Source: Flavobacterium gelidilacus DSM 15343
GTDB lineage: Bacteria; Bacteroidota; Bacteroidia; Flavobacteriales; Flavobacteriaceae
Direction: 5' to 3'
Assembly (NCBI RefSeq): GCF_000422685.1
Contig: NZ_KE383903.1
Coordinates: 77,402-141,401, forward strand
Length of the DNA stretch: 64,000 nt
A program made the position numbers and the translations under genes. Numbering within the stretch: the first letter of the stretch is position 1; each line of letters begins with the position of its first letter. The notes under the pieces were generated by a model. That model was not told where the DNA came from, did no database searches, and was given only the letters and a program-made list of their open reading frames with translations. Below are positions 35,771 to 45,745 of this stretch, one piece after another.

Positions 35771-37021
35771 CTACATTCCTGTTCGAATAGCTTCCACAGG
35801 ATCTAATTTTGAAGCAGTTATAGCAGGAATAATTCCAGAAAGCAATCCAATAAAAGCCGCTAAACCAGTTCCTAACAGCATATTTGAGGCACTCAAGACA
35901 AATTCAAAATCCAAAGCACTTGATAAAATCAGAGCAATTATCCAAACTAAAAACATTCCGATTAATCCACCAATAACAGATAAAATAATGGCTTCAAATA
36001 AAAATTGAAACAAAATAAACCTATTTTTTGCTCCTAATGCTTTCTGAATTCCTATTAAATTAGTTCTCTCTTTTACGGAAACAAACATAATATTGGCAAT
36101 TCCAAAACCTCCAACTAACAATGAAAATAAACTTATAACCCATCCTATCATATTCATTTGCCCAATTATATTGTCAATAAAATCGGTAAATCCTGATAAA
36201 ACATTCATGAAAAAATTATCAATTTCTCCTGGTTTAATGGCGCGCATAGTTCTTAATTTCTGACTAACATCTGCTTTAAATTCTTCAATATCTATTCCTT
36301 TTTCTGGTTTAATTAAAATAGCTGGAGTTAGCGTTTGATTATTATCTCCATACATTCTCCTTAAAAAGTTTACTGGTAAAAACACAGCTACATCATTACT
36401 ATCACCAAAAATACCTTGTCCTTGCTTTTTCAAAACACCAATTACATTTAATTTTTGACCATATAATCTAATTTCCTTTCCTAATGGATTCCTATTTCCA
36501 AACAATCCCTCTGCAACTTCACTTCCAATAACAATTACTGCTGAACCTGAATTTGATTCTGATTCATTAAACAATCTACCACTATCAATTTTAAAGGATT
36601 CAATATCAAAAAACTCGTTGGTTGAGGGTTTAACTCTAATAGAATTTACTGTTTTATCTTCAAATTTTATGTTTTCATTTCTAGTAAACATATTAAAAGA
36701 CATTTTATCAACTCCATTTACAGAACGTTTTAAAGTTTCAAATTCTTCGTAAGTAACATTTGGAAATTGTTCTCTTTTCCAACGAGGAACTTCAGAAGGT
36801 CCAAACGAAAACCTCATTAGATAGATCGTATTCATATCCATGTCACTCAAATCTTCCTTAATTTTTTTATCCATAGAATCTACTGCTGCCAAAACTGCAA
36901 TAATAGAAAAAATACCAATCGTTACACCCAATAATGACAAAAGGGTACGAAGTTTATTGTTTCGTAAAGCGTTTAAAGCAAACTGCAAACTTTCTCCAAG
37001 TAATCGTAAGTATAAAATCAT
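35771..37021 (-). CDS. MacB-type ABC transporter permease
   Basis: A 416-residue MacB/FtsX-family permease. The first membrane helix (about 20-45, LRTLLSLLGVTIGIFSIIAV) precedes a periplasmic MacB-type domain (about 50-260: VIVIGSEVAEGLFGNRNPLG), then three C-terminal helices with FGIANIMFVSVKERTNLIGI, the typical FtsX coupling segment, and PVEAIRTGM at the end. It needs a separate ATPase, not encoded next to it. Such permeases move lipoproteins or small molecules, or transmit mechanical force. The cargo here is unknown. Confidence 0.9.
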   Translation of the reverse strand: MILYLRLLGESLQFALNALRNNKLRTLLSLLGVTIGIFSIIAVLAAVDSMDKKIKEDLSDMDMNTIYLMRFSFGPSEVPRWKREQFPNVTYEEFETLKRSVNGVDKMSFNMFTRNENIKFEDKTVNSIRVKPSTNEFFDIESFKIDSGRLFNESESNSGSAVIVIGSEVAEGLFGNRNPLGKEIRLYGQKLNVIGVLKKQGQGIFGDSNDVAVFLPVNFLRRMYGDNNQTLTPAILIKPEKGIDIEEFKADVSQKLRTMRAIKPGEIDNFFMNVLSGFTDFIDNIIGQMNMIGWVISLFSLLVGGFGIANIMFVSVKERTNLIGIQKALGAKNRFILFQFLFEAIILSVIGGLIGMFLVWIIALILSSALDFEFVLSASNMLLGTGLAAFIGLLSGIIPAITASKLDPVEAIRTGM

Positions 37022-37100
37022 AATCTTGTTTGAATACTTATAAGTAGAATTAAATTAGATTTTGTTACATAAAAAAACAAAAAAACACTTATAAATATTC

Positions 37101-37131
37101 TTGAATCTTTTGTTAACAATACCTACTTTTG
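37101..37131 (+). promoter_or_regulatory. Promoter of purH
   Basis: TTG at 37101-37103 and TACTTTTG at 37124-37131 with a 20-bp spacer: a full match to the Bacteroidetes -33/-7 pattern. The ATG is 55 bp downstream. Confidence 0.7.
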
Positions 37132-37186
37132 CAAGACTAAACATCACTAAGTCTGAAATTTATTCAGATATAACAAACAACACACA

Positions 37187-38719
37187 ATGACAACTCCAAA
37201 AAAAATCAATTCAGCACTTATTTCTGTCTTCGACAAAACAGGTTTAGAGCCAATCGTTAAAGCACTTCACAAAAATAACGTTACTATATATTCAACTGGT
37301 GGAACGGAATCATTTATTAAAGAATTAGGAATTCCAGTTGTTGCCGTTGAAGACGTAACTTCATATCCATCAATTCTTGGAGGAAGAGTTAAAACATTAC
37401 ATCCAAAAGTTTTTGGAGGAATTTTAAACCGTCAAGACAATCCAAGTGATGTAGAACAAATGGTTGCTTTTGATATCCCTCAAATTGATTTAGTAATTGT
37501 TGATTTATATCCTTTTGAAAAAACAGTTGCAAGTGGTGCTGGTGAAGCTGATATTATTGAAAAAATTGACATTGGTGGAATTTCATTAATTAGAGCTGCT
37601 GCTAAAAACTTTAAAGACACAGTTATTGTGGCTTCTGTTAATGAATACAGTCAATTTTTAACTTTTTATACAGAACACAGTGGATCAACCACTATTGAAA
37701 ATAGAAGATTACTAGCAACTAAAGCTTTTAATGTTTCATCTCATTATGATTCCGCAATTTTTAATTATTTCAACGAAACTCATGATGAAGTTGTATTAAA
37801 AATTAGTGAAACTAATGGAAAAGCACTTCGTTATGGAGAAAACCCTCATCAAAAAGGCTTTTTCTTTGGAAAATTTGATGATATGTTTAGTAAGTTACAT
37901 GGGAAAGAATTATCATACAACAATTTATTAGACGTTGATGCTGCTGTAAATTTAATGAGTGAGTTTCATAATGACGAACCAACATTTGCTGTTTTAAAAC
38001 ACAATAATGCTTGTGGAATAGCAACAAGAGAAACAATGAAAGAAGCTTATCTTGCTGCTCTTGCTGGAGACCCAACCTCTGCTTTTGGAGGTGTTTTAAT
38101 TGCAAATGGTAAAATTGACAAAGCGACTGCAGAAGAAATTAATAAATTATTTTGTGAAGTCGTTATTGCTCCAGATTATGATAATGATGCTCTTGAAACA
38201 TTAGAAGAAAAGAAAAATAGAATTATTTTAGTCCAAAAAGAAGCAGCACTTCCCTCAACTACAGTAAGAACTTGTTTAAACGGAATATTAGTTCAAGATA
38301 AAGACAACGTTACAGATACTAAAGAGCTATTAAAAACCGTTACTATAGCTAAACCTTCACACGAAGAGATTGAAGATTTAATTTTTGCTTCGAAAATATG
38401 CAAGCATACAAAGTCAAATACTATTGTTTTTGCAAAGAATAGACAACTTTTTGCTTCAGGAACAGGTCAAACATCAAGAGTTGATGCCTTAAAACAAGCT
38501 ATTGATAAAGCTGTTTTTTTTGATTTTGATTTAAAAGGAGCTGTTATGGCAAGTGATGCTTTTTTCCCGTTTCCTGATTGTGTAGAATTAGCAGACAAAG
38601 CTGGAATTACTGCAGTCATTCAACCTGGAGGCTCAATAAAAGATGAATTGAGTATTAATTATTGTAATGAAAACAATGTTGCAATGGTATTTACAGGAAT
38701 TCGTCATTTTAAACATTAA
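37187..38719 (+). CDS. purH: Bifunctional AICAR transformylase / IMP cyclohydrolase
   Basis: A 510-residue PurH performing the last two steps of IMP synthesis. The N-terminal MGS-like cyclohydrolase domain has STGGTESFIKELGIPV and GGRVKTLHPKVFGGIL. The C-terminal transformylase domain has the Lys-His pair in VLKHNNACGIA, SAFGGVLIAN and FFPFPDCVELADKAGI. The C terminus GIRHFKH is typical. Its own promoter lies upstream; mreB follows with a separate promoter. Confidence 0.97.
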   Translation: MTTPKKINSALISVFDKTGLEPIVKALHKNNVTIYSTGGTESFIKELGIPVVAVEDVTSYPSILGGRVKTLHPKVFGGILNRQDNPSDVEQMVAFDIPQIDLVIVDLYPFEKTVASGAGEADIIEKIDIGGISLIRAAAKNFKDTVIVASVNEYSQFLTFYTEHSGSTTIENRRLLATKAFNVSSHYDSAIFNYFNETHDEVVLKISETNGKALRYGENPHQKGFFFGKFDDMFSKLHGKELSYNNLLDVDAAVNLMSEFHNDEPTFAVLKHNNACGIATRETMKEAYLAALAGDPTSAFGGVLIANGKIDKATAEEINKLFCEVVIAPDYDNDALETLEEKKNRIILVQKEAALPSTTVRTCLNGILVQDKDNVTDTKELLKTVTIAKPSHEEIEDLIFASKICKHTKSNTIVFAKNRQLFASGTGQTSRVDALKQAIDKAVFFDFDLKGAVMASDAFFPFPDCVELADKAGITAVIQPGGSIKDELSINYCNENNVAMVFTGIRHFKH

Positions 38720-38725
38720 TTTCAT

Positions 38726-38733
38726 TACTTTTG
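38726..38733 (+). promoter_or_regulatory. -7 promoter element of the mre operon
   Basis: TACTTTTG, a full match to TAnnTTTG, 43 bp before the mreB ATG and just after the purH stop. Confidence 0.5.
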
Positions 38734-38776
38734 TATTCTAAAATAGCTAAATAGTAACTAATACCCTTTATTAAAT

Positions 38777-39805
38777 ATGGGATTTTTTGATTTCATGACC
38801 GAGGATATAGCAATTGACCTTGGTACCGCAAATACTTTAATCATTCATAACGACAAAGTTGTAATTGATAGCCCATCTATTGTTGCAAGAGACAGAATTA
38901 CTGGAAAAATTATAGCTGTCGGTAAAGAAGCCAGTATGATGCAAGGTAAAACGCATGAAAACATTAAAACAATTCGTCCCTTAAAAGATGGTGTTATTGC
39001 TGATTTTGATGCATCGGAGAAAATGATAAGTATGTTTATCAAGAGTATTCCTGCCTTAAAGAAAAGACTATTTACTCCAGCATTGCGAATGGTTATTTGT
39101 ATTCCTTCTGGAATTACAGAAGTAGAAATGCGTGCTGTAAAAGAATCTGCTGAAAGAGTAAATGGAAAAGAAGTATACCTTATTCATGAACCTATGGCAG
39201 CTGCAATTGGTATTGGTGTTGACATCATGCAACCAAAAGGAAACATGATTGTAGATATAGGTGGTGGAACAACAGAAATTGCAGTTATTGCTCTTGGCGG
39301 TATTGTTTGTGACAAATCAGTAAAAATTGCTGGTGATGTTTTTACAAACGACATTATCTATTATATGAGAACGCAACACAATTTATTTGTTGGAGAAACT
39401 ACAGCAGAAAAAATTAAAATTCAAATCGGTGCAGCTATTGAAGAATTAGAAAATGCTCCAGAAGACATGTCCGTTCAAGGTAGAGATTTACTTACAGGTA
39501 AACCAAAACAAGTAGATGTTTCTTATAGAGAAATAGCTAAAGCTTTGGACAAATCTATTCAACGTGTAGAAGATGCTGTTATGGAAACTTTATCTCAAAC
39601 ACCGCCTGAATTAGCTGCGGATATTTACAACACTGGAATTTATTTAGCTGGTGGTGGATCTATGTTAAGAGGCCTAGACAAGCGAATATCATTAAAAACT
39701 GACTTACCTGTTTACATTGCAGAAGACCCTTTAAGAGCCGTTGTAAGAGGAACTGGAATGGCACTGAAAAACATAAACAAATACAAAGGAATACTTATCA
39801 AATAA
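38777..39805 (+). CDS. mreB: MreB, rod-shape actin homologue
   Basis: A 342-residue actin-fold ATPase that forms membrane filaments guiding the elongation machinery. Nucleotide motifs are IDLGTANTLI (phosphate 1), IVDIGGGTTEIAVIAL (phosphate 2) and AGGGSMLRGLDKRI (adenosine). The N-terminal MGFFDFM is a short amphipathic, membrane-touching start. It heads the run mreB-mreC-mreD-mrdA-rodA, with gaps or overlaps of 12 bp or less, so the whole Rod complex is co-expressed. Confidence 0.97.
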   Translation: MGFFDFMTEDIAIDLGTANTLIIHNDKVVIDSPSIVARDRITGKIIAVGKEASMMQGKTHENIKTIRPLKDGVIADFDASEKMISMFIKSIPALKKRLFTPALRMVICIPSGITEVEMRAVKESAERVNGKEVYLIHEPMAAAIGIGVDIMQPKGNMIVDIGGGTTEIAVIALGGIVCDKSVKIAGDVFTNDIIYYMRTQHNLFVGETTAEKIKIQIGAAIEELENAPEDMSVQGRDLLTGKPKQVDVSYREIAKALDKSIQRVEDAVMETLSQTPPELAADIYNTGIYLAGGGSMLRGLDKRISLKTDLPVYIAEDPLRAVVRGTGMALKNINKYKGILIK

Positions 39806-39817
39806 TAGAAAACGTAA

Positions 39818-40642
39818 ATGCAGCAAATAGTAAACTTCTTTATTAAAAACAGCTATAAATTGCTGTTTTTGCTGCTTTTAGGCACATCTATTTTCTTTAC
39901 TATTCAAAACAATTCTTACCATAAAAGCAGAACAATTAGTTCAGCAAATTATATAAGCGGTTCTGTTTATGAAAAGATTGATGAAGTCAATAAATATTTT
40001 GACTTAAAAGAAGTAAACCAAGAATTAGTTGAAGAAAACAGTAATTTAAAACAACTACTTTACAATAAAAAAGACACTACTTTAACTGCTCCTATTGATC
40101 TTCCTGAAAACTTACTTCAATATAAAGTTATTCAAGCTAAGGTTATTAAAAACTCTTTTGATGTATATGATAATTATCTGACTCTTAATGCTGGAATAAA
40201 AGATGGCATAAAAGAAGATATGGGGGTCATTAATAGCAAAGGTGTTGTTGGAATTATAGACAAAACAACGAATGCTTATGCAACTGTTTTAAGTATATTA
40301 AATACAAAATCGAGGTTAAATGCAAAAATTAAGAACACCAATCATTTTGGAACCCTTACATGGGATGCTAAAAATGCTGGTTATGTTCAACTAGTTGATG
40401 TTCCTAGACTAGCTAACCTTAAAAAAGGTGACACTATTGTAACTGGTGGTCAATCTGTTATTTTTCCAGAAAACATTCCTATTGGAAGAATTGATAAAGC
40501 ATATATAGACAAAAACACTAACTACTATACTATTAGTGTTCGCTTATTTAACGACATGACAAACGTGGGATTTGTTTATATTATTGACAATACAAAAAAG
40601 ACTGAATTAATAGAATTACAAAACTCATATAATGAACAGTAG
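39818..40642 (+). CDS. mreC: MreC, rod-shape scaffold protein
   Basis: A 274-residue MreC. One membrane helix (about 13-30) is followed by a coiled coil (about 55-85, VNQELVEENSNLKQLL) and the two beta-barrel periplasmic domain with VINSKGVVGIIDKTTNAYAT and GDTIVTGGQSVIFPENIPIG. It links MreB in the cytoplasm to PBP2 and RodA. The 3' end overlaps mreD by 11 bp. Confidence 0.94.
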   Translation: MQQIVNFFIKNSYKLLFLLLLGTSIFFTIQNNSYHKSRTISSANYISGSVYEKIDEVNKYFDLKEVNQELVEENSNLKQLLYNKKDTTLTAPIDLPENLLQYKVIQAKVIKNSFDVYDNYLTLNAGIKDGIKEDMGVINSKGVVGIIDKTTNAYATVLSILNTKSRLNAKIKNTNHFGTLTWDAKNAGYVQLVDVPRLANLKKGDTIVTGGQSVIFPENIPIGRIDKAYIDKNTNYYTISVRLFNDMTNVGFVYIIDNTKKTELIELQNSYNEQ

Positions 40643-41138
40643 TCTTTTACTAAATATATTTAGATTTATTGTGCTGATAGCTCTTCAGGTATTAGTGTTT
40701 AACAACATTAAGCTTTTTGGCTATCTTGACCCATTTCCCTATGTTCTTTTTATTATTCTGTATCCGGTTAATAGCAATAGATCGTTATTTTTACTTATGA
40801 GTTTTTTATTAGGATTGACTCTAGACATGTTTGGTGATACTGGAGGAATTCATGCAACAGCATGTTTAATTTTAGCTTATATAAGACCCTCAATATTTAA
40901 ATTTTCTTTTGGCTTGAGTTATGAATATCAAACCATAAAAATTGCTGAAAAAATCTCTTATGATCGAATTTCTTTTATTGTCATTTCTGTTTTCATTCAT
41001 CATTTCCTTATTTATATGCTAGAATTATTGCGTTTTGGTTTAATTTTAGATATATTCCTTAGAACACTTTTAAATACTATATTCACTACTATTGTTTGTG
41101 TTTTGACTATATTTTTAATAAAACCAAATAGGCGATGA
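40632..41138 (+). CDS. mreD: MreD, rod-shape membrane protein
   Basis: A 168-residue, mostly hydrophobic protein with about five membrane helices, matching MreD in size and place. Features include GYLDPFPYVLFIILYP and LGLTLDMFGDTGGIHATACL, a common pattern in Bacteroidetes MreD. It supports the MreBC complex. The stop overlaps the mrdA ATG by 4 bp, giving translational coupling. Confidence 0.9.
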   Translation: MNSSLLLNIFRFIVLIALQVLVFNNIKLFGYLDPFPYVLFIILYPVNSNRSLFLLMSFLLGLTLDMFGDTGGIHATACLILAYIRPSIFKFSFGLSYEYQTIKIAEKISYDRISFIVISVFIHHFLIYMLELLRFGLILDIFLRTLLNTIFTTIVCVLTIFLIKPNRR

Positions 41139-42991
41139 AAAAAATACTATTACCAGCAATAGTAATCATATCAGCAATCATTATTTTGATCAGACTCTTT
41201 TATCTTCAAATTATCGATGATAGTTTAAAAATTAAGTCAGACAACAATGCTATTAAAATTGCCTATGATTTTCCAGAACGTGGCTACATCTATGATAGAA
41301 ACAGTAAATTATTAGTTGCCAATCAACCTTCATATGATATTATGGTAATTCCTAGAGAAATTAAGGAATTAGATACAGTAGAGTTATGTCAATTACTTAA
41401 AATTGATACGGACTATTTTAAAAAGAAAATAGAAAAAGCTATTGTTTATAGTCCTAGATTACCATCTGTATTTTTGCCACAGTTAACTAAATTAGAATAT
41501 GCTGCCTTTCAAGAAAAAATAAGAAAATTTAAAGGATTCTATATTCAAAAACGTTTTTTACGTGATTATCAAATAGACTACGCTCCTAATGTCTTTGGAT
41601 ATATTAAACAAGTAAACGAAGCACAAATTAACAAAAATCCTTATTACAAAAGCGGAGATCTAATTGGTGTTCAAGGAGTTGAACAAGAGTACGAAGAAAT
41701 TTTAAGAGGAGTAAAAGGGGTTAAATATTTTCAAAAAGATAGGTTTAATAGAATTATAGGTTCTTATAAGGATGGAAAATATGATACCATCCCTATTCAA
41801 GGAAGAGATTTAACATTAACCATTGACGCGGAATTGCAAAAATATGGGGAAGAATTAATGATTAACAAAAGAGGTGGAATTGTTGCTATCGAACCTAAAA
41901 CTGGTGAAATATTAGCACTTATCTCTGCTCCTTCTTATGATCCGGCTCTACTTGTTGGAAAAGATAGGTCAAAAAATTACACCATGTTGTATTATGATTC
42001 TATTGCAAAACCTTTATATGACAGAAGTTTATTAGCCGAATATCCTCCTGGCTCACCTTTTAAAATTCTAACCGGACTAATTGGCCTACAAGAAGAAGTA
42101 ATTGATGAAAACACTGGTTTTATTTGTCGCCATGGATTTTCTTATGGACGTGGTGCTTTTATGAAATGTCACGACTCAGGAACTTCAATATTACATAACG
42201 GAATTTACAATTCTTGCAACACTTATTTTGCCAATGTTTTTAAAAGAACTATTGATAAATATAAAGACCCATCCTATAGTGTTGACAACTGGAATAGACA
42301 TTTACAAAGCTTTGGCCTAGGTAATTATCTTGGCTACGATTTACCTATTGGAAGAAAAGGTCGAATTCCTTCTTCAAGTTTATATGAAAAATTTTATCCA
42401 AATGGGGGCTGGAGAAGTAATACAATAATTTCAAACTCAATTGGCCAAGGAGAAATTGATGTTACGCCAATGCAACTAGCAAATATGATGGCTGCCGTTG
42501 CAAATGAAGGATATTATTACACACCTCACATTGTAAAGAAAATTAAAAATTTTGAGATTGATAAAAAATTTACAACTCGTCATCAAACGTCTGTTGATAA
42601 ACAATATTTTAAACCAGTAATTGAAGGTTTATATGATGTATACAACATCGGAACAGCGAGAACTTTAAAAGTAGAAGGTCTTGCTATTTGCGGAAAGACA
42701 GGTACGGCTGAGAATTTTATGAAGATTGGCGGAAAAAGAACTCAATTACAAGATCATTCTATATTTGTTGCTTTTGCTCCTAAAGACAATCCGAAAATTG
42801 CTATAGCGGTTTTAGTAGAAAATGGCTATTGGGGAAATCGTTGGGCTGGCCCCATTGCAACATTAATGATTGAAAAATATATAAGAGGTGAAATTTCAAG
42901 AATTGATTTAGAACAGAAAATGTTAAAAGGAAGTCTGCAGTCTGAATATGCAAAATATGTAAGTGGAAAACCTTTCTCTATCAACCACTAA
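41135..42991 (+). CDS. mrdA: Penicillin-binding protein 2, elongation transpeptidase
   Basis: A 618-residue class B PBP. A single N-terminal membrane helix leads into the PBP dimerisation domain (ERGYIYDRNSKLLVANQPSY) and then the transpeptidase domain. Catalytic motifs are the serine in YPPGSPFKILTG (SxxK), SNSIGQGEIDVTPMQ after the SxN region, and CGKTGTAEN (KTGT). It crosslinks peptidoglycan during side-wall growth, pairing with RodA encoded 3 bp downstream. It is a target of beta-lactams. Confidence 0.96.
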   Translation: MKKILLPAIVIISAIIILIRLFYLQIIDDSLKIKSDNNAIKIAYDFPERGYIYDRNSKLLVANQPSYDIMVIPREIKELDTVELCQLLKIDTDYFKKKIEKAIVYSPRLPSVFLPQLTKLEYAAFQEKIRKFKGFYIQKRFLRDYQIDYAPNVFGYIKQVNEAQINKNPYYKSGDLIGVQGVEQEYEEILRGVKGVKYFQKDRFNRIIGSYKDGKYDTIPIQGRDLTLTIDAELQKYGEELMINKRGGIVAIEPKTGEILALISAPSYDPALLVGKDRSKNYTMLYYDSIAKPLYDRSLLAEYPPGSPFKILTGLIGLQEEVIDENTGFICRHGFSYGRGAFMKCHDSGTSILHNGIYNSCNTYFANVFKRTIDKYKDPSYSVDNWNRHLQSFGLGNYLGYDLPIGRKGRIPSSSLYEKFYPNGGWRSNTIISNSIGQGEIDVTPMQLANMMAAVANEGYYYTPHIVKKIKNFEIDKKFTTRHQTSVDKQYFKPVIEGLYDVYNIGTARTLKVEGLAICGKTGTAENFMKIGGKRTQLQDHSIFVAFAPKDNPKIAIAVLVENGYWGNRWAGPIATLMIEKYIRGEISRIDLEQKMLKGSLQSEYAKYVSGKPFSINH

Positions 42992-42994
42992 TAA

Positions 42995-44251
42995 ATGAAA
43001 AACCAAAGTGTAATAGCAAATATTGACTGGATTACGATTCTAATCTATATAACTTTAGTTATTATGGGCTGGATGAATATCTATTCTGCTTCATTACCTT
43101 TAGAAGAAACCTATATTTTAGATACTTCGCAAATTTATGGAAGACAGCTGCTTTTTATACTTTTAGCTATTCCAATTATATTGATTATTCTAAACATAAA
43201 TGCCAAAATATTCGAAAAATTTTCAGTTATTTTTTACATAATAGGTATACTCTTATTATTAGGTTTATTTGTCTTTGGAACTTCAGTTAAAGGACAAACC
43301 AATTGGTATAAAATAGGTGGCTTTGGTTTTCAACCTTCAGAAATTGTTAAAATTTCTTGTTCCTTATTATTAGCAAAGTATTTAAGTGATGCACAAATTA
43401 ATTTAAAAGTTAGAAAGTTTCAATACATAGCCATAGGAATTATTATGGTGCCTGTTGGATTGATTCTACTACAACCTGATGCCGGAAGTGCAATGATTTT
43501 TCTGGCTTTAATTTTTGTTCTAAACAGAGATGGCTTACCGTCTTGGTATTTATGGACTGGAGTTACAGCAATTGCAGTTTTCTTATTAGCCTTATTTGTA
43601 AAACCTGTTTTCTTAGTTTCTTTTATATTGGTGTTTATGATAATTCATTTTATTTTAAATAGCAAAATATCCAGAAACCCAATCATTTATGTTTTGTTAT
43701 TTATACTAATTACCGGATTTACTTTATCGGTTGATTATGTATATGAAAATGTATTGGAACCTCATCAAAAAGATAGAATTGATGTGTTATTTAACGATAA
43801 CGTTGATATGAAAAATGAAGGTTATAACTTAAACCAATCAATGATTACAATTGGATCTGGTGGCTTATATGGAAAAGGATATCTTGAAGGCACGCAAACT
43901 AAAGGAAACTTTGTTCCCGAACAACATACAGATTATATTTTTACAACGGTTGGAGAAGAATGGGGTTTTGTGGGTTCATTCGTTGTAATTGCATTGTTTG
44001 TTACACTAATTCTTCGGATTATAAAATTAGCAGAAAATCAAAAAACCAAATTTAGTCGTGTTTATGGGTATTGTGTAGCTACAATTCTTTTTACTCACTT
44101 TTTTGTAAACATTACCATGCTTATAAAATTATTCCCAACCATTGGAGTTCCATTACCTTTTTTCTCGTATGGTGGTTCTAGTTTATGGTCTTTTACTGTT
44201 TTGCTATTTGTGTTTATAAAACTCGATGCCAATAAAGTAAATGAATGGTAA
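42995..44251 (+). CDS. rodA: RodA, SEDS peptidoglycan glycosyltransferase
   Basis: A 418-residue SEDS-family protein with about ten membrane helices. Family blocks are VKGQTNWYKIGGFGFQPSEI, LLQPDAGSAMIFLALIFV, EQHTDYIFTTVGEEWGFVGS and GVPLPFFSYGGSSL. It polymerises lipid II into glycan strands in the elongasome and works with PBP2 encoded just upstream. Its stop directly abuts the end of the converging nuclease gene, with no terminator between. Confidence 0.97.
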   Translation: MKNQSVIANIDWITILIYITLVIMGWMNIYSASLPLEETYILDTSQIYGRQLLFILLAIPIILIILNINAKIFEKFSVIFYIIGILLLLGLFVFGTSVKGQTNWYKIGGFGFQPSEIVKISCSLLLAKYLSDAQINLKVRKFQYIAIGIIMVPVGLILLQPDAGSAMIFLALIFVLNRDGLPSWYLWTGVTAIAVFLLALFVKPVFLVSFILVFMIIHFILNSKISRNPIIYVLLFILITGFTLSVDYVYENVLEPHQKDRIDVLFNDNVDMKNEGYNLNQSMITIGSGGLYGKGYLEGTQTKGNFVPEQHTDYIFTTVGEEWGFVGSFVVIALFVTLILRIIKLAENQKTKFSRVYGYCVATILFTHFFVNITMLIKLFPTIGVPLPFFSYGGSSLWSFTVLLFVFIKLDANKVNEW

Positions 44252-45040
44252 TTAAAACTTCCAGTTTTTGTAACCATTGTTTGCTTCTAAACGATTTTCA
44301 ACATCATCAGGTAAATTTTTAAAAAAATCAATTCCAGTCACCTTTTCGATATCATCAACAGGAACAACGAAATTATATAAAGGTTTATTAGATTCCTTGT
44401 GAGGTACTAAAAAACCAATCATATTCGATCTGTCTCTGGTTAAAATAATTTTGTAAAAATAATCAGGAACAGCAACTTCTTCTTTACCAATTGTTTTTAG
44501 TCCGTCTTCTAAAACACCTCCAGTAATTACATAAATACCATCATATCGTTCTGCCCAATACCTTGTTTTCTGTTCTAATCGATTCCAAATTCCAGCATTA
44601 AAATCATATAATTGTGGAGAAGCATTTGAAGTTAAAAAGGTCAACTCATACATTTCATAAGAACTTTTTCTATCTGCAGCCGGACAAAGATGCCCTTTGT
44701 TATAACCTGAATTTTTAAAATTTCTCCAATCAGCCGATTTTGTATTAACTGATTTGTCTTGGTTAAAATAAGGTCTTTTATAATCTGCTTTAGGCATGTC
44801 ACTTTTAGTTAATTCATATGCTACCCATTCCGCTTGTTCAAAACTTTCCTTGTAAGAAAAAGTATAAGCATCATTCGAATAAACATTATTTGAAGTTGAA
44901 GTTGGCAAATAATCAAACTTAGAATCTTGAGAATAAGTAGATGATTGCTGACTTTCATCAAATATATCAACAGAATTTACCTGTTTACAGGATAAAAACT
45001 GTAGTATGGCGAATAATAATAAAAATTTGATGTTCTTCAT
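44252..45040 (-). CDS. DNA/RNA non-specific endonuclease lipoprotein
   Basis: A 262-residue lipoprotein (lipobox LQFLSCKQ) with a NUC-type nuclease domain of the beta-beta-alpha-metal fold. The active-site block reads YNKGHLCPAADR, where the usual motif is DRGH; the general-base His is kept but the Asp and Arg are Asn and Lys. The metal-binding Asn lies in YDFNAGIWNRLEQKTRYW, and IYVITGGVLEDG follows. It would degrade nucleic acids outside the inner membrane, for nutrition or defence against free DNA. It is convergent with rodA. Confidence 0.85.
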   Translation of the reverse strand: MKNIKFLLLFAILQFLSCKQVNSVDIFDESQQSSTYSQDSKFDYLPTSTSNNVYSNDAYTFSYKESFEQAEWVAYELTKSDMPKADYKRPYFNQDKSVNTKSADWRNFKNSGYNKGHLCPAADRKSSYEMYELTFLTSNASPQLYDFNAGIWNRLEQKTRYWAERYDGIYVITGGVLEDGLKTIGKEEVAVPDYFYKIILTRDRSNMIGFLVPHKESNKPLYNFVVPVDDIEKVTGIDFFKNLPDDVENRLEANNGYKNWKF

Positions 45041-45072
45041 ACTTATAAAAATTACTTTAACTTGTTTTTTCT

Positions 45073-45080
45073 TAACTTTG
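45073..45080 (+). promoter_or_regulatory. -7 promoter element of the coiled-coil gene
   Basis: TAACTTTG, a TAnnTTTG match, 29 bp before the ATG at 45110. Confidence 0.45.
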
Positions 45081-45109
45081 TAAAGATAAATTAAATTAAT
45101 AATAACACT

Positions 45110-45691
45110 ATGAAAACAAAATTAATACTAGCAATAACAATCTTAACATTTCAGTTTGGATTTAGTCAAGAACCAGTTAGAGTTGCTTCTGTAGCAATTG
45201 ATTCTGTTAAAACTGCACCTTTAGAACTAGAAAAAGAAACAAAAGCTAATGTGCAAGCAGAAAAAGATAGATTGAAAGATGAAAAAAAACAGCTTGAAGC
45301 TGAAAAAAAAGAATTAGAAAAAGCTGAAAAAGAAAAAAATGATGTAGAAAAAGAGCATCAAAAAGAACTTGACAAAGCTAAAAAAGAAGCTAAAAGAGCC
45401 GAGAAAGAGAGAAAAGCTTCAGAAAAAGCCTTGAAAAAAATAGAAAAAGAAAAAAACAAATTAGACAAGGCTACTAAAAATGTTGAAAAAACAGAAGATA
45501 AAATTAGAAAAGCAACTGCTGATTTAAAGAAAGAAAGAGCCAAATACGAAAAAAATAAATTAAGAGGTAAACTTTCTCCTAACGAGGATGTTAAATTAAG
45601 AGAGAAATTATTGAAAAAAGAAAACAAAATCAATGATTTACAACTTGACTTAGAAAAAGACAAGAAAGATCTAAACAAATTATTAAAATAG
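45110..45691 (+). CDS. Secreted Lys/Glu-rich coiled-coil protein
   Basis: A 193-residue protein with a signal peptide (TILTFQFGFSQ) and an almost continuous charged helix from about residue 40 to the end, dominated by Lys, Glu and Ala (for example EKEKNDVEKEHQKELDK). This predicts a long coiled coil or single alpha-helix in the periplasm. No family is assigned with confidence. It has its own promoter and terminator, so it is a single-gene unit. A structural or spacer role is possible, but nothing in the sequence shows the partner. Confidence 0.75.
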   Translation: MKTKLILAITILTFQFGFSQEPVRVASVAIDSVKTAPLELEKETKANVQAEKDRLKDEKKQLEAEKKELEKAEKEKNDVEKEHQKELDKAKKEAKRAEKERKASEKALKKIEKEKNKLDKATKNVEKTEDKIRKATADLKKERAKYEKNKLRGKLSPNEDVKLREKLLKKENKINDLQLDLEKDKKDLNKLLK

Positions 45692-45713
45692 TTTAAATCT
45701 TTTATCAATAAAG

Positions 45714-45745
45714 AATCCCATTCATAACTTGAATGGGATTTTTTT
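45714..45745. terminator. Rho-independent terminator after the coiled-coil gene
   Basis: AATCCCATTC, a 7-base loop, GAATGGGATT, then a T run. The stem is nearly the same as at 35009. Confidence 0.92.
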
